From NCBI RefSeq assembly GCF_029285175.1, contig NZ_JABEDH010000004.1, forward strand, positions 1-64,000: DNA of 64,000 nt, read 5' to 3'. Below the pieces are notes generated by a model. It was not told where the DNA came from, ran no database searches, and saw nothing but the letters and a program-made list of their open reading frames with translations. Every line of letters starts with the position of its first letter. The stretch's first letter is position 1. Shown piece by piece: positions 1 to 7,987 of this stretch. This stretch comes from Sulfitobacter sp. M05. Its GTDB lineage: Bacteria > Pseudomonadota > Alphaproteobacteria > Rhodobacterales > Rhodobacteraceae. Position numbers and translations under genes: made by a program.

Positions 1-33
1 GGCGCGGGCGTTGTGTCCAAGATCACTGAGTAA
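1..33 (+). CDS. tuf: 3' end of elongation factor Tu gene (partial)
   Basis: The first 33 bases read GAGVVSKITE followed by TAA, which is the typical C-terminus of bacterial EF-Tu (final strand of the third beta-barrel). EF-Tu delivers aminoacyl-tRNA to the ribosome. Position just ahead of the S10 genes agrees with the common str-S10 order. Only ten codons are visible, so the copy (tufA or tufB) cannot be told. Confidence 0.85.
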   Translation, partial: GAGVVSKITE

Positions 34-88
34 TCAACAGCGCCAATGCGTTGTTGACGGTGCCGGCAGCCGGTGCCGAAGAAAACAG

Positions 89-116
89 AAGGCCGCTCCA
101 AATGGGGCGGCCTTTT
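89..116 (+). terminator. Rho-independent terminator after tuf
   Basis: An 11-bp stem, AAGGCCGCTCC (89-99) pairing with GGGGCGGCCTT (104-114) with one G-T pair, closes an AAAT loop and runs into a short T-run. It lies 56 bases after the tuf stop codon, so tuf transcription probably ends here and does not read into the downstream S10 genes. Confidence 0.8.
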
Positions 117-191
117 GCGTTGCGGGGCATGGGGCAGTGGCGGGGTGAACCCGGCCCTACGGCGGACGAGGGCGCTGCCCCTTCTTTCCTC

Positions 192-740
192 TTACTGATA
201 GAAGCGCCCGATCAGGCGAAAGACCTGATCGCCCTTATGGCCAGAGATGTGCCCATCGCCGGCATTGCCGCGTTCATCCAATTCAATTGTTCCGCCAAAG
301 ATGAAATTGCCGCCTGCGTCATACTCCTTGAAGGAGAAGCCGGTGGCCGTCGGTGTGGTAACCCGGGTTCTGATCTCGTGTCGTCCATCGGAAAACACGC
401 GGCGGTATTGGCATTCGCCAGCGGTTCTTTTGCAATCATGCGGTCGGTAATCAATCGTCATGCCATCCGCGCGAACCCAGCGGAGGTAATTCCCGTGCCG
501 GTCAAGAAAGGTTGTGAAAACCGGCGTGCCGTCAGGGGAGGGGCCACGGTAACTCTTGAGTACGTAAGCCTTGCCGCTTCGACCCGCAAAAACATGATGG
601 ATCGGTCCGCCCATGCTCTGATCGATGCTGAGATAGTCGCCGGGTGTCATCGATTGCGGCTTCCATCGGATATCCTGCGCTGAAACAGGTGCAGCGCATA
701 CCGCCGCCAGTAAGATGCTGCCCAGCAGGGATTTTATCAT
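192..740 (-). CDS. Secreted protein of unknown function
   Basis: This 182-residue protein begins with a clear Sec signal peptide (basic start MIKS, hydrophobic core, probable cleavage after APVSA before QDIRW). The mature part is rich in aromatic and Gly residues with short strand-like segments such as HHVFAGRSGKAYVL and FSFKEYDAGGNFIFGG, which suggests a small beta-rich periplasmic or secreted domain. Two cysteines close together (CKRTAGEC) could form a disulfide. The ATG at 740 is preferred over the in-frame ATG at 755 because a GAGG ribosome binding site lies nine bases before it. I do not recognise the family. It faces away from the ribosomal genes and stands alone between tuf and the acetyltransferase. 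Confidence 0.6.
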   Translation of the reverse strand: MIKSLLGSILLAAVCAAPVSAQDIRWKPQSMTPGDYLSIDQSMGGPIHHVFAGRSGKAYVLKSYRGPSPDGTPVFTTFLDRHGNYLRWVRADGMTIDYRPHDCKRTAGECQYRRVFSDGRHEIRTRVTTPTATGFSFKEYDAGGNFIFGGTIELDERGNAGDGHISGHKGDQVFRLIGRFYQ

Positions 741-831
741 TTTTTCCGTCCTCATTTTCTTACGTAATACACTTTTTACGTTAGTCTAGCCTTCTAACAT
801 GGGCAACCGGGATGCAGGCAATCGGGGTGTC

Positions 832-840
832 GGGGGGGGG
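832..840. repeat. Nine-base G homopolymer
   Basis: A run of nine G lies in the spacer between the secreted-protein gene and the acetyltransferase gene, about 150 bases before the latter. A second run of exactly nine G lies just after that gene (1692-1700). Such runs are prone to slippage and sequencing error. Confidence 0.9.
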
Positions 841-993
841 TGGAATGCATGGGGGGCAGCAGCAGGATCACGGGCAGCGCGATGCTTGTCTGGTCGGTGT
901 TCAACGCGTATAGGTTAAGGAGCAATGATGGAGGGTGACATGAACAAGACCGCGATCTGAGTATTTCCAAATTTCTCGATCAAAGGATCTTTC

Positions 994-1674
994 ATGTCTG
1001 TTTCCAACAGGGTTCCCTTTGCGGCACCCAACACTGTGCATCCTATCATCTTGCCTGATGGCAGACCCTACAAAGGCACGGTATTTCTGAAACCCGCGGT
1101 AGATCATCCAAGGATGACGGTAGGGGAGTATACCTATGCCAGCGCATTTAATCCGCCTGAAGACTGGGCGGCCGGCCTCGCCCCTTATCTGTTTGATTTC
1201 AGCCCCGAACGCCTGAGCATTGGGAAGTTCTGCCAGATTGCAGATGGGGTTACTTTTGTCACTGCATCGGCGAACCATCGCTATGATGGCATTTCAAGCT
1301 TTCCCTTTGCCATCTTTGGTGGAGGCGAGAGGGAGGGCCGCCCGTCGATGCCAGCACCGGGTAAGGATACGGTTGTCGGACATGATGTCTGGATCGGGCA
1401 GGGGGCGAAGATCCTGCCGGGGGCGCAGATCGGCAACGGGGTGATCATCGGGGCCGGTGCGGTTGTCGCAGGCACCATTGCGGATTATGCAATTGTCGCT
1501 GGCAATCCAGCGCAAGAGATCAGGCGGCGGTTCCCGCAAGAGGACATCACCCGGCTGAACCGAATTGCATGGTGGGATTGGCCGATAGAGACCATTTTGG
1601 GTCATGAACATTTGATCATGGCGGGCGATGTGGCTGCTCTTGAGGCTGTCGCGCCAGCGGGCAAAGACGGCTAG
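994..1674 (+). CDS. CatB/Vat-like hexapeptide-repeat acetyltransferase
   Basis: The 226-residue protein has the xenobiotic acetyltransferase layout: an N-terminal region with YTYASAFNPP, the core SIGKFCQIADGVTFVTASANHRYDG (read in parts, about residues 71-95) holding the usual catalytic His, then left-handed beta-helix repeats (VVGHDVWIG, GAKILPGAQIGNGVIIGAGAVV) and the tail motif IVAGNPAQEIRRRF followed by WWDWPIE. Members use acetyl-CoA to acetylate chloramphenicol, streptogramins or unknown hydroxylated molecules. An AAAGGA site lies five bases before the ATG. Many chromosomal homologues have no known drug substrate, so a resistance role should not be assumed. It sits between tuf and rpsJ and is flanked on both sides by nine-base G runs. 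Confidence 0.85.
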   Translation: MSVSNRVPFAAPNTVHPIILPDGRPYKGTVFLKPAVDHPRMTVGEYTYASAFNPPEDWAAGLAPYLFDFSPERLSIGKFCQIADGVTFVTASANHRYDGISSFPFAIFGGGEREGRPSMPAPGKDTVVGHDVWIGQGAKILPGAQIGNGVIIGAGAVVAGTIADYAIVAGNPAQEIRRRFPQEDITRLNRIAWWDWPIETILGHEHLIMAGDVAALEAVAPAGKDG

Positions 1675-1691
1675 CCGCCGCGCGGGATCAA

Positions 1692-1700
1692 GGGGGGGGG
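1692..1700. repeat. Nine-base G homopolymer
   Basis: The second of two nine-base G runs bracketing the acetyltransferase gene. It starts 17 bases past the stop codon. No coding role is visible. Confidence 0.9.
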
Positions 1701-1783
1701 CGGGTGCGGGGGGTGAAAACCACGCAGCCGCCCGAAAACCCCTTTACCTCTCATGCGACTCCCCCTATAGGAGCCTTAACCAG

Positions 1784-1808
1784 ACGGGGTGCGCAAGGCG
1801 TGCCCCGT
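1784..1808 (+). promoter_or_regulatory. Stem-loop in the leader of the S10 operon
   Basis: ACGGGGTGCGC (1784-1794) pairs with GCGTGCCCCGT (1798-1808) through 11 pairs, two of them G-U, around an AAG loop, 85 bases before the rpsJ start. It could be part of a leader used for autogenous control or a weak terminator for upstream transcripts. It is followed by only three T, so it is not a good intrinsic terminator. No confident promoter hexamers were found in 1675-1893. Confidence 0.35.
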
Positions 1809-1893
1809 TTGAGTTGTACTATGCGCGAAGAGGGTGCCGGATGAGCTGGCATCTTCCAATCCGCTAAAGCCCTGATTTAGGGATGATATATAC

Positions 1894-2211
1894 ATGGCAC
1901 AAAGCCAAAATATCCGCATCCGGTTGAAGGCGTTTGACTACCGTGTGCTGGACACTTCCACACAAGAGATCGTCAACACCGCCAAGCGTACCGGCGCATC
2001 TGTTCGCGGCCCGATTCCGCTGCCGAACAAAATTGAAAAATTCACTGTTTTGCGTGGTCCACACGTAGACAAGAAATCCCGTGACCAATTCGAGATCCGC
2101 ACGCACAAGCGTCTGCTGGATATCGTTGATCCGACTCCCCAGACCGTTGACGCGCTGATGAAGCTCGACCTCGCCGCTGGTGTGGACGTCGAGATCAAGC
2201 TGCAGTCGTAA
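1894..2211 (+). CDS. rpsJ: 30S ribosomal protein S10
   Basis: The 105-residue product matches S10 throughout: [14 protein letters not shown] near the start, the [23 protein letters not shown] loop (in parts about residues 42-63), then FEIRTHKR and a C-terminal [14 protein letters not shown]10 binds the 3' domain of 16S rRNA in the small-subunit head and also joins NusB in antitermination. Length is normal for the family. It opens the S10 operon and is followed 13 bases later by rplC. The ribosome binding site is weak (AGGGA about ten bases upstream). Confidence 0.98.
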   Translation: MAQSQNIRIRLKAFDYRVLDTSTQEIVNTAKRTGASVRGPIPLPNKIEKFTVLRGPHVDKKSRDQFEIRTHKRLLDIVDPTPQTVDALMKLDLAAGVDVEIKLQS

Positions 2212-2224
2212 GGAGGGCACCGTT

Positions 2225-2959
2225 ATGTTGCGCTCAGGCGTTATTGCAAAAAAGTTGGGCATGACCCGGCTGTTCATGGAAGACGGCAAGCAGATTCCTG
2301 TAACCGTTCTTCACCTCGATAACCTTCAGGTTGTTGCACAGCGTACCATCGAAAAGGACGGCTATGTTGCTGTTCAGCTCGGTGCTGGTACCGCAAAGGC
2401 AAAACGCACGTCTCAGGCGATGCGCGGCCACTTTGCAGCAGCAAAGGTTGAACCCAAGCGGAAGGTTGCGGAATTCCGCATCGACGCGGATGCCATGCTG
2501 GACGTAGGCGAAGAGATCATCGCGGATCACTATTTCGCAGGTCAGTATGTCGACGTTGCGGGCACTTCTATCGGTAAAGGTTTTGCCGGTGCGATGAAGC
2601 GTCACAACTTTGGCGGTTTGCGCGCGACACACGGTGTTTCGATTTCACACCGTTCGCACGGTTCAACGGGTCAGTGTCAGGACCCCGGTAAGGTTTTCAA
2701 AGGCAAGAAAATGGCCGGTCACATGGGTGCAGCCCGCGTGACAACGCAGAACCTCGAGATCGTGAAAACCGATTCCGAGCGCGGCCTGATCATGGTCAAA
2801 GGCGCGGTTCCCGGCTCCAAAGGTGGTTGGGTGACTGTTAAGGACGCGGTGAAAAAGCCGTTCCCCGAGAACGCTGTTGTTCCTGCTGCTCTGAAATCAA
2901 CGGCTGCTCCGGCGGCTGAAGCACCTGCGGAAGCTCCCGCAGAAGGTGGTGAAGCATGA
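2225..2959 (+). CDS. rplC: 50S ribosomal protein L3
   Basis: L3 (244 residues from the ATG at 2225) begins [17 protein letters not shown] and carries the [17 protein letters not shown] loop that reaches the peptidyl-transferase centre, followed by [21 protein letters not shown] strong AAGGAGG site lies nine bases upstream, which decides this start over an in-frame ATG at 2180 inside rpsJ. The last 25 or so residues form an Ala/Pro/Glu-rich tail beyond the usual L3 core, a common alphaproteobacterial extension. The Gln in the GQCQDPGK segment is the position methylated by PrmB in E. coli. The gene overlaps rplD by four bases. Confidence 0.98.
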   Translation: MLRSGVIAKKLGMTRLFMEDGKQIPVTVLHLDNLQVVAQRTIEKDGYVAVQLGAGTAKAKRTSQAMRGHFAAAKVEPKRKVAEFRIDADAMLDVGEEIIADHYFAGQYVDVAGTSIGKGFAGAMKRHNFGGLRATHGVSISHRSHGSTGQCQDPGKVFKGKKMAGHMGAARVTTQNLEIVKTDSERGLIMVKGAVPGSKGGWVTVKDAVKKPFPENAVVPAALKSTAAPAAEAPAEAPAEGGEA

Positions 2960-3573
2960 AACTTGATGTCATCAAACTCGACGGCGCAAAGGCCGGATCG
3001 GTAGAACTGGACGAGGCCCTGTTTGGCCTTGAGCCACGTGCCGACATCCTGCACCGCGTTGTCCGCTGGCAGCGCAACAACGCGCAGGCCGGTACACACA
3101 AGGTCAAGACACGCTCCGAAGTGAGTTATTCAACCAAGAAGATTTATCGTCAGAAAGGTACCGGCGGCGCACGTCACGGTGCACGTTCTGCGCCGATCTT
3201 CCGCGGGGGTGGTGTTTATAAGGGTCCTGTTGTGCGTTCGCACGGTCACGACCTGACCAAAAAGTTCCGCAAGCTGGGTCTGCGTCACGCGTTGTCTGCA
3301 AAGGCAAAAGCGGGTGAGCTGGTTATTATCGAGGATGCAAACTCCGAAGGTAAGACCGCAGCACTGGCCAAGCAGGTTTCTAACCTGGGTTGGAAGCGGG
3401 CATTGATCATTGACGGTGCAACCGTGAATGAAAACTTCCTGCAAGCCGCGCGCAACATTGAAGGTTTGGACATCCTGCCGACAATGGGCGCTAACGTATA
3501 TGATATCCTCAAGCGTGACACTCTGGTGATCACGAAGGCGGGCATCGAAGCATTGGAGGCCCGTTTGAAATGA
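2956..3573 (+). CDS. rplD: 50S ribosomal protein L4
   Basis: The 205-residue product is L4, with the conserved extended loop [19 protein letters not shown] (about residues 55-73) that lines the peptide exit tunnel, followed by [13 protein letters not shown]. The start overlaps the rplC stop (ATGA), so translation is coupled. In E. coli, L4 is also the autogenous repressor of the S10 operon; whether it acts so here is not shown by the sequence. It overlaps rplW by four bases in the same manner. Confidence 0.98.
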   Translation: MKLDVIKLDGAKAGSVELDEALFGLEPRADILHRVVRWQRNNAQAGTHKVKTRSEVSYSTKKIYRQKGTGGARHGARSAPIFRGGGVYKGPVVRSHGHDLTKKFRKLGLRHALSAKAKAGELVIIEDANSEGKTAALAKQVSNLGWKRALIIDGATVNENFLQAARNIEGLDILPTMGANVYDILKRDTLVITKAGIEALEARLK

Positions 3574-3866
3574 GCGCCAAGCACACCCACTATGACGTGA
3601 TCCGCAAGCCGATCATCACCGAAAAAGCGACCATGGCTTCCGAAGCCAATGCGGTTGTTTTTGAAGTGGCAATCGACAGCAACAAGCCGATGATCAAAGA
3701 AGCTGTTGAAGCGCTCTTTGGTGTTAAGGTGAAGGCCGTGAACACGACCATCACCAAAGGCAAGGTAAAGCGTTTCCGCGGCCAGATCGGCCGTCGCAAG
3801 GACGTGAAGAAAGCCTATGTGACGCTTGAAGAAGGCAACACAATCGACGTGTCCACAGGCCTCTAA
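3570..3866 (+). CDS. rplW: 50S ribosomal protein L23
   Basis: This 98-residue protein is L23: it opens with [16 protein letters not shown] and contains [26 protein letters not shown] near the middle (given in parts). L23 sits at the tunnel exit and is the docking site for trigger factor and SRP. It overlaps rplD by four bases. In most bacteria rplB would follow at once. Here a hairpin follows and no rplB, rpsS, rplV or rpsC is found anywhere later in the window. Confidence 0.97.
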   Translation: MSAKHTHYDVIRKPIITEKATMASEANAVVFEVAIDSNKPMIKEAVEALFGVKVKAVNTTITKGKVKRFRGQIGRRKDVKKAYVTLEEGNTIDVSTGL

Positions 3867-3888
3867 GTCTGACGCGATTGAGAATTTG

Positions 3889-3920
3889 AAGGGCCCTCCG
3901 TGCAAACGGGGGGCCTTTTG
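3889..3920 (+). terminator. Terminator-like hairpin after rplW
   Basis: AAGGGCCCTCCG (3889-3900) pairs imperfectly with CGGGGGGCCTT (from 3907) over a TGCAAA loop and continues into TTTTG. It lies 22 bases past the rplW stop and would end the truncated S10 transcript before the three unknown genes. The rest of the spacer (3921-4125) shows nothing recognisable. Confidence 0.7.
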
Positions 3921-4125
3921 CGTTGTTATAGTGCTCGACCTTAAACATGAACTCCCAATGCCCTGCCACGCTGCGCGTTCTCGGGACATCGGGGATACGA
4001 AATGCTTCAGGTTAAAGGCCGGGCACTTTAACTGGCGGGCACCCGCCGCTGCCGGTGTTGCCTTGCTTGCATCAGGCAGAGCGAGGGCTTACCCCTGAAA
4101 GGGCAGGTTGGGAGGGGTGACTGTC

Positions 4126-4491
4126 GTGTTGGTGATGACGCAAGGACAGATGTCTGCCGGACAGGAGGACGTGCGCAAGCAATTCGTTGAAAATCTGTCC
4201 GCTGAATTGGCGCAGAGATATGCGTTGCCGCTGGACGGAGCGCTGCGTTCTTTTGTCAGAGCGTGTCAGGTTGCAGGTTTGGACGTCGGTTTCGAGACAG
4301 ACCGCCAGATTGCCGATTTTACCGAAGCGTGTTTTTTGACCCGAAATGCACTCCGCACGGATCCTGATTTCCTGGCATTGATGAAAAAGCCACTGATGCG
4401 GTCAGAGACCAAAGCCGCCGAGATGCTGCGCCGGTGGGTCTGGTCGCACCCCTCTTGGGTGCCTGATATTGCAAACCGGGAGGATGGTTGA
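4126..4491 (+). CDS. Unknown small helical protein, first of a three-gene unit
   Basis: The protein has about 121 residues. It is predicted mainly helical, with no signal peptide or membrane segment. A recognisable block near the middle reads FVRACQVAGLDVGFETDRQIADF and is followed by the DPDFLALMKKPL segment and a Trp-rich C-terminus (WVWSHPSWVPD). The start is uncertain: GTG 4126 is ten bases after GGAGG, and ATG 4135 is also possible. The stop codon overlaps the next ATG by one base, so the two genes are coupled. I do not recognise the family with certainty; the layout faintly recalls small accessory proteins encoded beside secreted effectors, but this is only an impression. Confidence 0.5.
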   Translation: MLVMTQGQMSAGQEDVRKQFVENLSAELAQRYALPLDGALRSFVRACQVAGLDVGFETDRQIADFTEACFLTRNALRTDPDFLALMKKPLMRSETKAAEMLRRWVWSHPSWVPDIANREDG

Positions 4492-5210
4492 TGCCGCAAG
4501 ACGCCGCAGGACAGGTTTATGCGCGCTGCCCGAACAACTGTGCAGAAGCCATGGCGATGGCCAACGCCGATGTCGATCTGATGCGCCGGATTTCCAACCC
4601 CATCCAGCGCAATATTGGCATCACACGGTCCTATCAGGAATTGGGCGAGGCGATGCCGAATAACTGGTGGGTGCGATTGGCGGGATACGTATCGGTGCAG
4701 GGGGGCTGTGCCATGCGCCGCACGCAAGCGTGGGATGCGCAAACCCTGGGCCGCGCGATTGTGAATCCAGAACAGGCCTTGGCGGCCTTGGGAGACGCCA
4801 ATATTACGATTTTCGAAAGTGTCTTTCCGCCGAATAAGTTCATGCATGAATGTGGTTTCGCGCGGTTAAAGGAATGTGTGGAACGCGGCGAAATCGACGT
4901 AGACGAGGATATTATGCGGGGGTTGGAACAGATTGATCAGGGCAATTTGCAGGCCGGAGCTGATATTCTGGCCGAACATGAACAGGTCGATGTTGTGCAG
5001 CAAGTCTATGACCGCCATGCGGATGTGTTCGACGATCTTGGCACCGCCGAAGCGGTTATGCCGGGGGATCAGACCAGTATTCCGATCGCCGATCACTGCA
5101 CTCGTGACAATCTGGTTTCGCTGGGCGACCTGGACATCGCCAACCCGCAGGACCGGGTCACCTACTATGGCCGGTTGATCAACCGGCTGAAGGAGCTGGA
5201 GGGGCATTGA
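4491..5210 (+). CDS. Unknown soluble protein, second of a three-gene unit
   Basis: The protein has 239 residues and no signal peptide. The N-terminal third carries the most conserved-looking stretch: NPIQRNIGITRSYQELGEAM then WWVRLAGYVSVQGGCAM (about residues 40-75). The centre has FESVFPPNKFMHECGF, and the C-terminal part is Asp/Glu-rich and helical. The RNIxIxxxYxxL plus W-x-x-x-A-x-x-x-S pattern reminds me of a DUF2515-like group found near some type VI secretion loci, but I cannot confirm this. The ATG overlaps the upstream stop by one base, and the gene's own stop overlaps the next start (TTGA). All three genes are therefore likely one functional unit. Confidence 0.5.
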   Translation: MPQDAAGQVYARCPNNCAEAMAMANADVDLMRRISNPIQRNIGITRSYQELGEAMPNNWWVRLAGYVSVQGGCAMRRTQAWDAQTLGRAIVNPEQALAALGDANITIFESVFPPNKFMHECGFARLKECVERGEIDVDEDIMRGLEQIDQGNLQAGADILAEHEQVDVVQQVYDRHADVFDDLGTAEAVMPGDQTSIPIADHCTRDNLVSLGDLDIANPQDRVTYYGRLINRLKELEGH

Positions 5211-6082
5211 CGGGCCTGAAGAAATCCGCGGCTGTGTTTCTGATTGCCGCAGCTGCAACGACATTGATCTGGAGAAACGCGATGGACGATACACCGGTCA
5301 CACCACGCGCACCCATGCAGGTGGGGATGCAGCTGCTGGAGCCAGTGGCCAGCCTGTTGGCGCGCAACAATGTGCCCTCATTTGTTGCGACGGTCGATGA
5401 TCCCGAGACAGGGGACAGTGGCCGGTTCCTGCCAGTGGCCCGTGCAAATGCAGATGCGGTGGATGATCCTTCATCGATCACGCTGACCTATGCTGCGCCG
5501 GACTGCCCCCTGACCCTGCCAGCGGGGCGTCAGATGCAGATTTCCTTTGAGGGGCCGGTGGTCGATAGTGCCTATCTGATCTATCCGATGGAGCCGATGG
5601 ATTGGGATGAAATGCAGTTGATGGTCGCGCAGACCACTGACATTTTTGCGCGGGCCGGTTGGACGGTAAAGCCACAACCACGTTTCGGCCCCCCCACCAA
5701 AATCCTGCACAGCATCACTTCGGCGCAGCTGAATAAGAAAACATATGGTACCAAAACGGTGCGCACCGGTGTCTGGCACCCTTGCGACACACCCTTTGTC
5801 GAGGCAATCGCCGAGGTGCGTCACCTGAATTCCGCGCCCTCAGGCGTGTCGATCCCGCCAGCCGGTGCCTCAGCGCCGCAGAACCACGACGCAGCTGATC
5901 GGTTCGTCATGCGGGTCAGTTTCAACATTGATCAGGATACATTGTCCCAAGAGATCAAGACCTTGCGGGATGCGCGCAGGTTTGAGGTGAAGGGCACCAT
6001 TGAGGTCCCGATTGCAATGCGCCACTGGGTGGAGACCCCTGATTGGCGTCCTGAAAACTGGCAAGGTCGCTGGATCAAGTAA
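5207..6082 (+). CDS. Unknown membrane-anchored protein, third of a three-gene unit
   Basis: The protein has 291 residues. It starts with a hydrophobic segment (KKSAAVFLIAAAATTLIW, about residues 5-22) that would act as a signal anchor, leaving a periplasmic domain. This domain has LTYAAPDCPLTLPAGRQMQI, two further cysteines downstream and a C-terminus rich in Trp (WVETPDWRPENWQGRW). The start is a TTG that overlaps the preceding stop (TTGA), consistent with translational coupling; TTG is rare, but no better start lies before the hydrophobic segment. Function is unknown. A periplasmic partner of the two cytoplasmic proteins upstream is plausible from gene order alone. Confidence 0.5.
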   Translation: MTGLKKSAAVFLIAAAATTLIWRNAMDDTPVTPRAPMQVGMQLLEPVASLLARNNVPSFVATVDDPETGDSGRFLPVARANADAVDDPSSITLTYAAPDCPLTLPAGRQMQISFEGPVVDSAYLIYPMEPMDWDEMQLMVAQTTDIFARAGWTVKPQPRFGPPTKILHSITSAQLNKKTYGTKTVRTGVWHPCDTPFVEAIAEVRHLNSAPSGVSIPPAGASAPQNHDAADRFVMRVSFNIDQDTLSQEIKTLRDARRFEVKGTIEVPIAMRHWVETPDWRPENWQGRWIK

Positions 6083-6291
6083 CCGCCTGTGAACAGGGCG
6101 TCAGTAGGGAATGGCGTCGAGGATCGGCTTGCATGAAACCGCTTGCTAAGCTTTGACAAAAAGCGCATGTGGGCGCTGCGACGTTACTATATCTATCGGC
6201 ATCACTGCTCCTTTCGGCACAGTCATTCGATCTTTTGAGGACTTAGCCGACCTGCCGCATCCTGCGGGCAGAAAACACAAGGAATATGACA

Positions 6292-6498
6292 ATGGCCACT
6301 GGTACAGTCAAATGGTTCAACGCAACTAAAGGCTTCGGCTTTATCGCGCCCGATGGAGCCAGCAAAGATGTTTTCGTACACATTTCTGCGGTAGAACAAG
6401 CGGGCCTGACAGGTCTTTCCGATGATCAGAAAGTGACTTTCGACATCGAAGCAGGCCGTGACGGCCGCGAGAGCGCGACAAACATCCAGCTGGCATAA
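6292..6498 (+). CDS. Cold-shock domain protein (CspA family)
   Basis: The 68-residue protein is a single cold-shock domain: [16 protein letters not shown] includes RNP1 (KGFGFI, residues 13-18) and VFVHIS is RNP2 (27-32). These beta-barrel proteins bind single-stranded RNA and DNA and melt RNA structure. ATG 6292 is chosen over the in-frame ATG 6286 because the AAGGAA site lies seven bases before it. The 209-base spacer upstream may hold a long 5' untranslated leader, as is usual for csp genes. It stands alone between the unknown three-gene unit and its own terminator. Confidence 0.95.
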   Translation: MATGTVKWFNATKGFGFIAPDGASKDVFVHISAVEQAGLTGLSDDQKVTFDIEAGRDGRESATNIQLA

Positions 6499-6534
6499 GC
6501 TGAGCGGCCTTCGGGCCGGTGATGTAGAGAATTG

Positions 6535-6565
6535 AAAAGGCGTAACAGTATGTTGCGCCTTTTTA
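6535..6565 (+). terminator. Rho-independent terminator after the cold-shock gene
   Basis: AAAAGGCGTAACA (6535-6547) pairs with TGTTGCGCCTTTT (6551-6563) around a GTA loop with one G-T pair, ending in a five-T run. It is 36 bases past the stop codon. The spacing and T-run make this a convincing intrinsic terminator. Confidence 0.88.
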
Positions 6566-6682
6566 TGTGGAGGTGGCGAGGTATCCGGCGACTTTTTTCG
6601 GGAAATCCGCAGGTTGCTAAAGACAACAATGCTGCCGCTTGATAGTCTTGGGGATAACTTTTCTTGTGACGGCCCCGACTGT

Positions 6683-6898
6683 ATGTATCTGACTCAAATG
6701 AACAAAGCTTCCACTGATCGCCGCTTTTACCGCATTGATCTGTTGCCGGGGCTATTTGGGGATTGGGCGCTGGTGCGTGAATGGGGCAAGGTTGGCCGCG
6801 CCGGTCAGACCCGCACCGACTGGTATCAGGATGAAGCGGAGGCCAAGGATGCCCGTTTTGCCTTGCATATGAAAAAGGCCAAAGTCGGCTACGATTAA
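6683..6898 (+). CDS. WGR-domain protein
   Basis: A short protein of 71 residues (from ATG 6683) consists almost entirely of a WGR domain: RFYRIDLLPGLFGDWALVRE, then WGKVGRAGQTRTDWYQDEAEAKDARF (given in parts), with the Trp-Gly-Lys/Arg signature at WGKVGR. WGR domains occur in PARP enzymes and in MolR-type regulators and bind nucleic acid ends; stand-alone bacterial copies are of unknown function. The start is uncertain because upstream in-frame TTG (6614) also exists, but the domain begins only after residue 10 of the shorter form. It is transcribed toward glpR (convergent). Confidence 0.75.
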   Translation: MYLTQMNKASTDRRFYRIDLLPGLFGDWALVREWGKVGRAGQTRTDWYQDEAEAKDARFALHMKKAKVGYD

Positions 6899-6950
6899 CA
6901 CGGCAGGACACGCCGGATTATTCGCCAATGCTTAGGCCGGCCACGCTGCT

Positions 6951-7709
6951 TTAGGACGTCACAACCTGCGTGCCCCAGACGTCGCAACTTGTGGTCAGGG
7001 GTGCGGATAGTTTCCCATCGGTAAACAAGACATCAACATCGCTGAGCGAACAGATGGTCAGCGGGGCCTTACGGGTAAATTTGTGTTGGTCTGCCACGAT
7101 CATCACCTTGCGTGATCGTCCGATGGCGGTGCTGCTGACCATGACCTCTTGTCCGTCGAAATCCAGCAAGTCCCCGTCAGCGTCAATTGCCGAACAGCCC
7201 AGAACGGAATAATCAAATTTGAACTGCTTGACCATGTCGACGGTCAGCCCGCCCACAATCCCACCATCGGCACGGCGCAGGACGCCACCCGCAAGAATGA
7301 TTTCGCAACTGTGGTTCTGTGCAAGAATATTTGCGATATTCAGATTGTTGGTGACCACCAGCAGATTTTCATGGTCCAGCAACTCCTGCGCCACGGCTTC
7401 GGTACTGGTGCCGATGTTCATAAAGACCGATGCGCCGTCCGGGATGGCGCGCGCGCAGGCCTGCGCGATTGATTTCTTGCCCGCCTCATTCAGCCGGCGG
7501 CGTTCTTCGTAAACGATATTGACGACACCGGACGGGATCACCGCACCGCCATGCACCCGTTCAAGGCGCCCGCTCTGCGCCAGATCGGACAGATCACGAC
7601 GGATGGTTTGCACGGTCACATCGTAAAACTCTGCCAGCCCGTCCACCGTGACCTTGCCGTCTCTGCGGGCCAGATCAAGGATTTCTTTCTGCCTGAAATT
7701 CGCGACCAT
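6951..7709 (-). CDS. glpR: DeoR-family regulator of the glycerol operon
   Basis: The 252-residue protein has the DeoR layout: an N-terminal winged helix (RQKEILDLARRDGKVTV, then VTVQTIRRDLSDLAQSGRL) and a C-terminal sugar-phosphate sensor domain of the DeoR effector-binding fold (GASVFMNIGTSTEAVA, VVTNNLNIANIL, LAGGVLRRADGGIVG). GlpR proteins repress glycerol genes and are released by glycerol-3-phosphate. Divergent orientation from glpD, with a candidate operator between them, makes glpR the most likely identity. Substrate specificity cannot be read from the sequence alone. Confidence 0.85.
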   Translation of the reverse strand: MVANFRQKEILDLARRDGKVTVDGLAEFYDVTVQTIRRDLSDLAQSGRLERVHGGAVIPSGVVNIVYEERRRLNEAGKKSIAQACARAIPDGASVFMNIGTSTEAVAQELLDHENLLVVTNNLNIANILAQNHSCEIILAGGVLRRADGGIVGGLTVDMVKQFKFDYSVLGCSAIDADGDLLDFDGQEVMVSSTAIGRSRKVMIVADQHKFTRKAPLTICSLSDVDVLFTDGKLSAPLTTSCDVWGTQVVTS

Positions 7710-7903
7710 CGTTTGCTCCCCGGCATCAATTTCTGCGCCCCCGTGGCTAAGGGAAGGCGCAGGTGTTTGCCGCTGTTATCAATCAACAGTCCGCCGAAAT
7801 CGTCAAGGGCGTGATTCGTAAATGGGACATAAACGCGTTTGAATGCCCTGCTCTCGAAAAATAATTGATGGGGATTTCAATGAATTATACGAAAAGGAAA
7901 ACA

Positions 7904-7917
7904 AACGAACATTCGTT
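7904..7917. promoter_or_regulatory. Candidate GlpR operator between glpR and glpD
   Basis: AACGAA-CA-TTCGTT is a perfect inverted repeat of 6-bp arms, 71 bases before the glpD start. E. coli GlpR operators also centre on TTCG/CGAA half-sites. It is the best palindrome in the 278-base divergent spacer. Binding is inferred. Confidence 0.5.
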
Positions 7918-7987
7918 ATTGCCATGTAGGCTGTTGTGGTGTTGTTTTACGCAATGCCGGTGCCCACAAGGGAACGGTGCGACATGA

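Noticed and set aside
51..683. Long open frame on the plus strand opposite the secreted-protein gene
   Set aside because: The minus-strand frame has a signal peptide and ribosome binding site; the plus frame starts inside the tuf terminator region and has no recognisable domain.
1628..1867. 79-codon frame between the acetyltransferase and rpsJ
   Set aside because: It runs through a nine-G run and the leader hairpin and overlaps the end of the acetyltransferase; composition is not protein-like.
6153..6190. TTGACA and TACTAT as a promoter for the cold-shock gene
   Set aside because: The spacing between the hexamers is 26 bases, far from the usual 16-18.
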